The notes beneath the pieces were generated by a model. That model saw nothing but the letters and a program-made list of their open reading frames with translations, did not search any database and had not been told where the DNA came from. This document shows, piece after piece, positions 25,167 through 32,343 of a stretch of 40,339 bases of DNA. Source of the DNA: Planctomycetota bacterium. GTDB lineage: Bacteria; Planctomycetota; JAJSAM01; JAJVHW01. Where the stretch lies: contig JAJRVY010000303.1 of assembly GCA_024277065.1 (NCBI GenBank), forward strand, positions 1 to 40,339, read 5' to 3'. A program made the position numbers and the translations under genes. Position 1 is the first letter of the stretch. Every line of letters starts with the position of its first letter.

Positions 25167-25460
25167 TCAGTTCTTGACCGGATTCGGGAACGTGGTGGAC
25201 TCGACGCCCAGCAACTTCGAGAGCGTGCCCAGCGCACCGAGGTTGAACTTCTGACCGCCGGTGCCGCCATGGATCTTCGGCAGCGTGCCGGGATGCTTCG
25301 GAAGCACGACGCCGCCCGACACATCGTCGAGTTCCTCGTCTCCGAGCTCGTCGGTCGTGAATTCGAACTCGTGCTTGGCGGCGAGTGCAGTGAGGTCCGC
25401 TCTGAGCGCCTCGTTCTCGATGGCGAGTTGCATGAAATCGATGATCGTACCCTTGGCCAT
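25167..25460 (-). CDS. Nif11-like leader, double-glycine precursor peptide
   Basis: 97 residues from the ATG at 25460, after a strong SD (GGAGGAGG). Residues 1-50 match the Nif11-type leader: a helix (IIDFMQLAIENEALRADLTAL), then FEFTTDEL and ELDDVSGG with the double glycine at 49-50. The 47-residue remainder (VVLPKHPGTLPK onward) is cationic to neutral, rich in Gly, Leu, Thr and Pro, and has no Cys, so thioether lanthipeptide chemistry is unlikely. Such leaders are normally cut by a C39-type peptidase/exporter. No maturation enzyme or transporter lies in the window, so the precursor would depend on distant genes or be unmodified. Confidence 0.8.
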   Translation of the reverse strand: MAKGTIIDFMQLAIENEALRADLTALAAKHEFEFTTDELGDEELDDVSGGVVLPKHPGTLPKIHGGTGGQKFNLGALGTLSKLLGVESTTFPNPVKN

Positions 25461-25673
25461 GACGTCCTCCTCCGGTCGCACGGAATGGGTGCGGAGATGG
25501 TCGGACGTGGCGGCCGCAGCGTCGCCGACGCCGAGCATGGGCTGAGAGTACAGGGCACCGTGGGCGGCGCGCAAGGGGCGCGCGCAGAGCAACTGCGACG
25601 GTCGTCGTGGCGTTCCCCCTCGGTCAGCGCGCGTTTCCGGTCCCGCACGGTCGGCGCGATCGAGCGCCGCGAC

Positions 25674-26246
25674 CTACGACTTGACGCGCTGCAGGTAGAG
25701 GCCGGTGCGGGTATCCACGCGAACGGTCTCGCCGCTGTCGATGTACGCCGGGACCTGCACGATGAGGCCGGTCGAGAGCGTCGCGGGCTTGGTCTGCGCC
25801 GACGCGGTCACGCCCTTCATGGGGGGCGCGGTCTCGGTGATCTGGAGTTCCACGTGCGGCGGCAGTTCGATCGAGATCGGGGCGTCGTTGTAGAGCATCA
25901 CGACCACGCCCTCGATTCCGTCGTGGAGGTATGGGACGACGTCGCCGAGGTCGTCGAGGGCGATCTGGCACTGCTCGTACGTCTCGCCGTCCATGAAGTG
26001 CGCGAACGTGTCGTCGCTGTAGAGGTACTGCGAGGGGCGTTTCTGCACGTCGGGCTCGCCCACCTTGTCACCGCCCCGGAAGGGCTTCTCGATGAACGTG
26101 CCGTCGAGCAGGCACTTCATCTTCGTGCGCACGATCAGGTTGCCGCTGCGGGCCGAGGGCGAGTTCACCGCGACGTTCACGATGCGCCAGGGCTTGCCGT
26201 CCACCTCGATGAGGAGCCCGCGCTTGAAGTCACTCGTGTCCAGCAT
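25674..26246 (-). CDS. Elongation factor P family protein, EfpL/YeiP-like tip loop
   Basis: 190 residues from the ATG at 26246 (GAGGA eight bases upstream). All three EF-P domains are present, with the late stretch TKPATLSTGLIVQVPAYIDSGE. The domain I tip reads SPSARSGN, two residues longer than E. coli EF-P (PGKG, modified Lys34). It resembles the SPTARG loop of E. coli YeiP (EfpL), where an unmodified Arg takes the Lys place. EF-P-type factors help stalled ribosomes at Pro stretches. The EfpL assignment rests on recalled sequences; whether a canonical EF-P also exists in this genome cannot be seen here. Confidence 0.85.
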   Translation of the reverse strand: MLDTSDFKRGLLIEVDGKPWRIVNVAVNSPSARSGNLIVRTKMKCLLDGTFIEKPFRGGDKVGEPDVQKRPSQYLYSDDTFAHFMDGETYEQCQIALDDLGDVVPYLHDGIEGVVVMLYNDAPISIELPPHVELQITETAPPMKGVTASAQTKPATLSTGLIVQVPAYIDSGETVRVDTRTGLYLQRVKS

Positions 26247-26470
26247 GGTCCGTCCTCGCTCGTTGCCCGGCCCCTCCGGCGGCGCCCGGGGTTCGTGCCG
26301 ATGCGCCGTCGCGAACCCTCCATCTTGCGCCCGGGGGCGTCGTTCATGCGACAAATGCGACCGGAGTCGTGTCTGCGCCGGAGCCTGACCGAGCCTCAAG
26401 ACGCACGCGCCCGCGCGCCGATGGGGGCTGTGGATGCAGGCTGACCGGCCTGTCCCGGGAGGTCCTCGGA

Positions 26471-27166
26471 GTGTGTGCTCGGATCGGCGGAAGGCCAGGC
26501 AGCGGGGGGTTCACGCTGGTCGAGCTCCTGATCGTCGTCACGATCATCGTGGTCATCCTCGCGATCGCGGTTCCGCAACTCGTCTCGGCCCGCATGCAGG
26601 CGAACGAGGTGTCCGCCATCAGCCACCTGCGCTCGATGACCGCGGCGCAATCGCAGTTCCGGGTGGCGGCGCGGGCCGACGAGGACTTCGACGGCGAAGG
26701 GGAGTACGGAACGTTCGGAGAACTCGGCGGACGCGTCGGCGTGCGCGGGTTGTCCACCAAGGTGCCGCCGGGCCTGAGCGCGTCGCTGAGCCTCGTGGAC
26801 GTGGCCGGTGAGGTCCACGAGTCGGGCTACGTGTTTCGCATGTACCTGCCCCGGGCCGACGGCAGCGGCGAACGCGAGCAGCCCTACGGCGGCATGCCGC
26901 CCCGCGTGCTCGACCCCGACCAGGCCGAGCTCTTCTACGCCTGCTATGCATGGCCGAGGAACACCGGGATCAGCGGCGTACGCACGTTCTTCGTCGATCA
27001 GTCCTGCGTCATCCTACAATCCGACGAGAGCCGACGCAGCGGGCAGAACTCGGCGTACGTGCGGGCGGGCGACGCCTTCCGCTCGGCCGCTCCCGACAGC
27101 ATGACCGGAACGCCGGCGACGGGCGCGACGGGCTCGGACGGCAACGTCTGGAAGCCTCTGCGCTGA
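26471..27166 (+). CDS. Type IV pilin-like / type II secretion pseudopilin
   Basis: 231 residues. The GTG at 26471 is chosen because GGGAGG (26457-26462) lies eight bases upstream. That gives a 13-residue class III leader (MCARIGGRPGSGG) cut before Phe14, with Glu at +5 (FTLVELLIVV). The hydrophobic helix follows, then a globular domain of about 170 residues with two Cys near the middle (ELFYACYAW, VDQSCVIL) that may form a disulfide. No other pilus or secretion gene is in the window. Which system it serves cannot be told. Confidence 0.85.
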   Translation: MCARIGGRPGSGGFTLVELLIVVTIIVVILAIAVPQLVSARMQANEVSAISHLRSMTAAQSQFRVAARADEDFDGEGEYGTFGELGGRVGVRGLSTKVPPGLSASLSLVDVAGEVHESGYVFRMYLPRADGSGEREQPYGGMPPRVLDPDQAELFYACYAWPRNTGISGVRTFFVDQSCVILQSDESRRSGQNSAYVRAGDAFRSAAPDSMTGTPATGATGSDGNVWKPLR

Positions 27167-27217
27167 ATCCCCTGAACTGGGCGCACCGGCGTCGGCGAGG
27201 CGTTATCCTGCCGTTCG

Positions 27218-28834
27218 ATGAGCGGCGCCCCGCACCTGCGTGCGACCCTTGCGACGATCGGCACGCTGTTGGGCGGGCTGTTCGCATTCGTGCCGTTCCT
27301 GCCGCGGCTCGCACGCGCTCTCGTCACCGGGCGCAGTGATCGCGAGCACATGCTCCTGCTGATGCGCGAGGGACTTGCGACGCGGCCGGCCGCCGTTCCC
27401 TCGGACGTGCCCCGCGGCGCACGGGTGCTGCTCGTCGCCGGCGAGCCGTCCGGCGATCTGCACGGCGCCGACCTGGCCGCCGCGCTACGCCGACTCGATC
27501 CGGGCGTGCGGCTCGAGGGGCTCGGCGGACCGCGCATGGCAGCCGCCGGCGTCGAGCTGATCGAGGATCTCGTCTCGGACCCTGTGATGGGCGTGATCCC
27601 GGTGCTGCGACGCCTGCCGTTCTTCTTCGGCCTCTACCGGCGGCTCCTGCTGCGGCTCGAGACCGAGACCCCTGACGTGGTCGTCGGGATCGACTATCCG
27701 GGTCTCAATCTGCGCCTCGCCGGGGCGGCTCGGAAGCGCGGCATCCCGTTCGTGGACTACATCGCGCCGCAGGTGTTGGCGTGGGCGCCGTGGAGGGCAC
27801 GCGCCATGGCGCGCACCGTCGCACGCGTGGTGAGCATCCTGCCGTTCGAAGAGCCGATCTTCCGCGAGTCCGGGGCCGACGTCGTCTTCGTCGGCCATCC
27901 GCTGTTCGAGAGCCTGGCGCAGCGCACGGAGGACACGGCGTTCCGGGCGCGGCTGCGGGCGGCCGTCCCGGAGGGCGGCGCGCTGGTCGCGCTGCTCCCG
28001 GGGAGTCGGCGGGCCGAGGTCGAGGCGAATCTCCCCATGCAACTGGGCGCCGCGCAGATGGTTCTCGCGCACAGCCCGGACACACGCTTCGTCGTGCCGC
28101 TTGCGGCCGAGCGCCTGCGCCCGTTCGTCGAGGCCGCCGTCGAGAAGGGACCGGGAGGCGTCGTCATCGCTCCGCCCGGCACGAGTGACGACGCCATGGC
28201 GGAGGCCGATGCGGCGATCACCGTCTCGGGGACCGCGACGCTGCACCTCGTTGCGCACGGCACGCCCGCCGTCGTGATGTACCGCGTCTCGGCGGTGAAT
28301 CGTCTGCTGGCGGCGCTGCTCCTCGTCTCGCCGTTCATCGCGTTGCCGAACCTGCTGTCCGGTCGCGAGGTGCTGCCCGAGTTCCTCGCGGGCGACGGGG
28401 ACGAGCAGCGTGTCGCGAACGCACTGCTCGGTGTGATGCCGGGCGGGCCGTCGCGCGGCGCGGCGCTGGAGGCCCTGGCCGACATTCGTGCGCGCCTGCA
28501 CGTGACAGAAGTCGCGGATCGCGTGGCCGTATGTGTCCTGGACGCCGCGCGTCGCCTCTTAGCGTGGCACCGAGCGTGCAGGTGCGAGGCTGCCGACGTA
28601 CGATCAGAGGCTGACGACGTACGATCGCGAGCGTCGCGCCACCTGGGGAGAAGGACGCCATGCTCGATCGCTCTCGTCACGGAAACCTGTCACGCGTGCT
28701 TCGTGCACTGCTCGTCATCGCCGCCTGCTGCGTGCCCCACGCCGCCGACGCACTGGCGGCCGGGAAGCAGTCCGTGCGCATCACGGACGGACCGCGACTG
28801 GCTGCGGCGACCGTGCAAGCGGGCGAGATCGTGA
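27218..28834 (+). CDS. lpxB: Lipid-A-disaccharide synthase, with C-terminal run-on
   Basis: 538 residues as read. After about 65 N-terminal residues with one membrane segment, the LpxB body runs from AGEPSGDLHGADL through PQVLAWAPWRAR, LPFEEPIF, VGHPLFE and LPGSRRAEVEANLP to SGTATLHLVAHGTPAV. LpxB usually has Glu where His stands in SGTATLH. LpxB joins UDP-diacylglucosamine and lipid X during lipid A synthesis. The family body ends near residue 445. The remaining roughly 90 residues are Arg/Ser/Cys-rich, look non-coding, and overlap the next gene by 175 bases. A one-base shift would stop at TAG 28560-28562, so an indel or sequencing error is likely. Confidence 0.8.
   Translation: MSGAPHLRATLATIGTLLGGLFAFVPFLPRLARALVTGRSDREHMLLLMREGLATRPAAVPSDVPRGARVLLVAGEPSGDLHGADLAAALRRLDPGVRLEGLGGPRMAAAGVELIEDLVSDPVMGVIPVLRRLPFFFGLYRRLLLRLETETPDVVVGIDYPGLNLRLAGAARKRGIPFVDYIAPQVLAWAPWRARAMARTVARVVSILPFEEPIFRESGADVVFVGHPLFESLAQRTEDTAFRARLRAAVPEGGALVALLPGSRRAEVEANLPMQLGAAQMVLAHSPDTRFVVPLAAERLRPFVEAAVEKGPGGVVIAPPGTSDDAMAEADAAITVSGTATLHLVAHGTPAVVMYRVSAVNRLLAALLLVSPFIALPNLLSGREVLPEFLAGDGDEQRVANALLGVMPGGPSRGAALEALADIRARLHVTEVADRVAVCVLDAARRLLAWHRACRCEAADVRSEADDVRSRASRHLGRRTPCSIALVTETCHACFVHCSSSPPAACPTPPTHWRPGSSPCASRTDRDWLRRPCKRARS
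28586..28626. repeat. Two 20-bp direct repeats before the PKD-like gene
   Basis: GAGGCTGCCGACGTACGATC (28586-28605) recurs with one change at 28607-28626, a 21-bp period (two helical turns). The pair ends 33 bases before the downstream ATG. This is a possible operator or a slippage product. Confidence 0.55.
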
Positions 28835-31512
28835 AGGTCACGACCTCGGCCGTGGCGATCAACGAGGAGTGGGTCGGGTTCTTCGTGGACTGGGGCGACG
28901 GCAAGACGCTGCAGGACACGGGTTCGACGAAGGCGTACACGCGCACCTACGAGCACACGTACACCACGCCCGGCTCGTTCACGATCCGTGTCACGGCGTT
29001 CCACGGTTGGAAGAGCGGCCAGCGCAACGTCGGGCCCTACAAGCTGCGCCAGACCAGGGGTGTCAAGGTGCGTGTGGCGCCGACGCTGCCCATGCGCGTG
29101 GGCGCGCTGACGATCAACGCCAACAAGATCGAGCGCATCAGCAAGAAGAAGCCCATCTACCGCATCTCCGACACGGTCACGGTCAACGGCGTCATCCTGC
29201 TCGACAATCCCATCGTCGTGGACCTCGAGAAGAACGAGGTCCAGGTCTCGGGCGCACTGAACATCGTCGGGGCCGGCGCCTTCTCGCGCGTGCTCTCGAT
29301 GGCGAGCAACGTGACGATCGATGCGACGACCGGAGCCTTCAAGAGCGCCGACATCCCGAGCGTCGCTGCGGAGTTCGAACTGAGCGGCTTCGCCGTGAAG
29401 ATCGAGAAGTTCAAGATCATCGCGGGCGGCGTGCAGTTCGACTTCGAGATGAAGGTGCCGCGTCTCGCGCGCGGGGTGTCGAACCCCTGCGACGCCGGTG
29501 GCGGGCTCAACTCGGACGCGTCACCCGGCGAGCTCATCAGCATCAAGCTGCAGGCGTTCCAGATCACGACCAGATCCCCGTACCTGCACTTCGGCGGCAC
29601 CGTCAGCACGAGCGTGAAGAACCTCACGATTCCCGGGACGTCGTGGGGACTCAGTGAGCTGACGGTCGGCTTCGAGGTCGTCCCCAAGGAGAAGTTCTTC
29701 GGGACGATCGTCGTCTGCCTCCCGAGCGAGCGCTCCGTGGGCGCGTCCGTCGAGTTCCTGAACGGCGAGTTCAACAAGCTCGGGTTCCAGGTCGGGCCCA
29801 AGATCCCGATCTACACGTTCACGGGCATCGGTGACGCGGTCACGATCAGCCAGGTGAGCGCGGAGGTGGGAGGGCTGGCGACGGGCGAGGTGCCCGTGAT
29901 CGCGATGGGCACGATCGGCCCGGGCAACCTCGTCGCGGCTCCGGGCGTGCAACTGCAGTGGAACGTCGGCATCCCCGCCGGCGGACTCGCCGTGACGCCC
30001 TTCACGCTCAACGGCGCCGCGAACTTCGACGCCGACTGGAACATGGCGGCCGCCGGCAACCTGATCCTGTTCGAGAAGCCGGCCCTCAACGTCTCGCAGG
30101 TCTTCGGGCGCTACGTCTACCAGAAGGGCGGCGGCACGTGGACGCTCGGCGGGCAGCTCAACCTGATCGGGCTCGTCTCGCTCGGCGCGACCTTCTCGAC
30201 CTCGTTCAACGCCGCCGATGCCTACGTGAAGGGCGTGGCGCGCGGCACCGTCGCGTTGCCGGCGGAACACTGGGCGGCGAAGTACGTGCCGAGCGGCAAG
30301 ATCACCGCCGACGCCGTCGTCTACTATCGCGCGACGCCGCAGGAGCGCGCCGTCGCTGCGGTCCGCGGGATCGCCACGCTGCCCGTGATCGGCGAGCGCT
30401 TCATCGGGTTCGCGATCGACCTGAAGACCGCTACGCCTCGGTTCGGCATCGACAAGAAGACGCTCGCGGAGCTGATGCCCGGCAAGGCCGCCGTCGTGCA
30501 GGAGACGATTGCCGGTGGCGCGGGCGCCGACGGCGTGATCGTCGAGTTGACCTTCGACGGTGCGCAGCGCGACTTCAACATCCGCTTCCCGGACGGCAGC
30601 CTCGTCACGCCGGCGCAGGCGGACGACGTGACCATCGCCTATCGTCGCGACGCTCGCAGCGCCGTCTACATCTTCGACGTGCTTCCCGACGGCGACTACG
30701 CTGCGGAGTTCGACGACAGCGGCCTCGGGGACTGGAGCATCGAGTTCTTCACCGTGCCGCCGCAACCGGCCGTGACGCCGACCATCGCCGCCGGCGACGT
30801 CAGCGTCGCGCGGTACGAGACCTTCGACGTGGACCTTGCGGTGGCCGGGTTCGCCGATGGCGACACGGTGCGCGTCTACGTCGATGACGACACGGAGTGG
30901 GGCGGCGGTTTCCTCGTCGGTGAGGGCACGGTCGTGGACGGCGCCGTCGCCGCGGCGCCCCTCTCCGCGGACGCCGGCACGTACAACCTGTACGCCGAGG
31001 CCGAGGCCGAGGCCGGGGTGCCGACCTTCGGCTACGCCGCCGAGACCGTCACCGTGCGCGACTACGCGACGCTCGCATCGCTCAAGGGCGCGATCGTGGA
31101 CAGCACGAAGCCGGGCAAGGACAAGATCAAGCTGAAGGCGACGCTGCGCTTCGACGGCGCGGCGCCGCAGACGCTCTTCGATCCGGCCGACGAGGACCTC
31201 GACCTCGCGATCGGCGGCGAGAGCGCCGCGTATCGTCTGACGATCCCCGCGGGTGATCCCGGCTGGAAGGTCTCCGGCAACGGCAGTCTCTCGTGGAAGT
31301 CGGCCAAGGGCGCGCTGCCCAAGATCAAGGTGAAGATCGTCCCGAAGAAGGGGCAGATCGTGGGCGTCGTCGCCAAGGTGGACCTCATCGCCGCGCCGGC
31401 CAATCCGATGGGCCTGGACTTCCGTTTCGGCAACGATCACGCTGTGCTGCGCGGCGCCGCCACCGAGAGCAAGCCCGGCCGCTTCAAGCTGAAGCTCACG
31501 GCCGAGCGGTAG
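28660..31512 (+). CDS. Large secreted protein with PKD-like domain
   Basis: 950 residues from the ATG at 28660, with GGAGAAGG upstream. A signal peptide (about 1-34) is followed by a PKD-like beta-sandwich (about 45-135; for example FFVDWGDGKTLQD, YEHTYTTPGSFTIRVTA). A long beta-rich middle region of repeated strands has no motif I recognise. A later segment (about 680-740) resembles carbohydrate-binding sandwiches. The C-terminus is Lys-rich with VKIVPKK and a final FKLKLTAER. It is probably an extracellular or surface protein; no catalytic centre is evident. It ends 13 bases from convergent rbfA. Confidence 0.75.
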   Translation: MLDRSRHGNLSRVLRALLVIAACCVPHAADALAAGKQSVRITDGPRLAAATVQAGEIVKVTTSAVAINEEWVGFFVDWGDGKTLQDTGSTKAYTRTYEHTYTTPGSFTIRVTAFHGWKSGQRNVGPYKLRQTRGVKVRVAPTLPMRVGALTINANKIERISKKKPIYRISDTVTVNGVILLDNPIVVDLEKNEVQVSGALNIVGAGAFSRVLSMASNVTIDATTGAFKSADIPSVAAEFELSGFAVKIEKFKIIAGGVQFDFEMKVPRLARGVSNPCDAGGGLNSDASPGELISIKLQAFQITTRSPYLHFGGTVSTSVKNLTIPGTSWGLSELTVGFEVVPKEKFFGTIVVCLPSERSVGASVEFLNGEFNKLGFQVGPKIPIYTFTGIGDAVTISQVSAEVGGLATGEVPVIAMGTIGPGNLVAAPGVQLQWNVGIPAGGLAVTPFTLNGAANFDADWNMAAAGNLILFEKPALNVSQVFGRYVYQKGGGTWTLGGQLNLIGLVSLGATFSTSFNAADAYVKGVARGTVALPAEHWAAKYVPSGKITADAVVYYRATPQERAVAAVRGIATLPVIGERFIGFAIDLKTATPRFGIDKKTLAELMPGKAAVVQETIAGGAGADGVIVELTFDGAQRDFNIRFPDGSLVTPAQADDVTIAYRRDARSAVYIFDVLPDGDYAAEFDDSGLGDWSIEFFTVPPQPAVTPTIAAGDVSVARYETFDVDLAVAGFADGDTVRVYVDDDTEWGGGFLVGEGTVVDGAVAAAPLSADAGTYNLYAEAEAEAGVPTFGYAAETVTVRDYATLASLKGAIVDSTKPGKDKIKLKATLRFDGAAPQTLFDPADEDLDLAIGGESAAYRLTIPAGDPGWKVSGNGSLSWKSAKGALPKIKVKIVPKKGQIVGVVAKVDLIAAPANPMGLDFRFGNDHAVLRGAATESKPGRFKLKLTAER

Positions 31513-31525
31513 CAGCGGGGGGCGT

Positions 31526-31945
31526 CTATTGCCCGAGCGCGTCGTCCGAGGCGTCGGGCGTGTGGCCGTCGTCCGGCTCGTTCGCCTCACGCGCGGCGCG
31601 CTCGGTGGCGAGTTCGTCGATGATGCCGCCGACGCGGATCGCGCCGGCGATCGACTCGTCGAATTCGAATCGGATGCGCGGCGAGCGCCGGGTCTCGAAA
31701 TTGCGCGCGATGGCACGCTGCACGGGGCCGGTCGCGGAGGCGAGTGCGTGCGCCACCTTGTTGCGGTGGGCGTCGTCTCCCAGCGTGGACCAGTAGATCG
31801 TGCTGTGGGAGAGGTCCGACGTGAGCTTCACGCGCGTCAGCGTGACCAGTTCCAGGCGCGGGTCGGCGAGCTCGTAGAGGACGACCTGGCTGGCGACCTG
31901 CAGGGCCAGTTTCTGGAGTCTCTTCAGGCGAATGCTGCTGGTCAC
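31526..31945 (-). CDS. rbfA: Ribosome-binding factor A
   Basis: 139 residues from a GTG at 31945 (GGGAG upstream). The KH-type fold is recognisable: RLQKLALQVASQVVLYELADPRLELVTLTRVKLTSDLSHSTIYWSTLG, then the helix-rich middle and the final RIRFEFDESI. RbfA acts in 30S subunit maturation. The C-terminus is Asp/Glu-rich. It is the last gene of the nusA operon, ten bases after the DUF503 gene, in the usual order for this cluster. Confidence 0.9.
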   Translation of the reverse strand: MTSSIRLKRLQKLALQVASQVVLYELADPRLELVTLTRVKLTSDLSHSTIYWSTLGDDAHRNKVAHALASATGPVQRAIARNFETRRSPRIRFEFDESIAGAIRVGGIIDELATERAAREANEPDDGHTPDASDDALGQ

Positions 31946-31955
31946 GGTGTCTCCC

Positions 31956-32237
31956 TCACATCACTTCGATCTGCGCGTCCGTCACCACCGCGTCGCTCTC
32001 GCGCTCGAGGGCGTTCAGGACGTGCTGGAGCCGGGACTCGGCGCGCCGCCTCTCGTTGGCCACACACGCGATGCCGATGCCGGCGCGGTTCCACGTGTCC
32101 TGGTCGGCGACCTCGGCGGCGGCGACGTCGAACTTGCGGCGCGTGCGTTCGAGGAGGCTTTTGACGACGCGGCGCTTGTCCTTCAGCGAGAACGCCGCCG
32201 GGATGGAGAGCTCGACCTGAAGGACTCCGACGAACAC
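31956..32237 (-). CDS. DUF503 (YlxP-like) protein
   Basis: 93 residues from a GTG at 32237. The sequence MFVGVLQVELSIPAAFSLKDKRRVVKSL and the family end (AVVTDAQIEVM) match DUF503/YlxP, a small protein commonly encoded between infB and rbfA and linked to ribosome biogenesis by its position. The start lacks a clear SD. It sits 106 bases downstream of infB. Confidence 0.85.
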   Translation of the reverse strand: MFVGVLQVELSIPAAFSLKDKRRVVKSLLERTRRKFDVAAAEVADQDTWNRAGIGIACVANERRRAESRLQHVLNALERESDAVVTDAQIEVM

Positions 32238-32343
32238 GCCGCGAGGCTACCGCCGCGGTTCGCGGCGCCACGGTTTCCGGCGACCGGGCGTGGGGCCGCC
32301 GTGACCCTGCTGCGCCCGCCCGCGCTTCTCATGGGACCAATCC

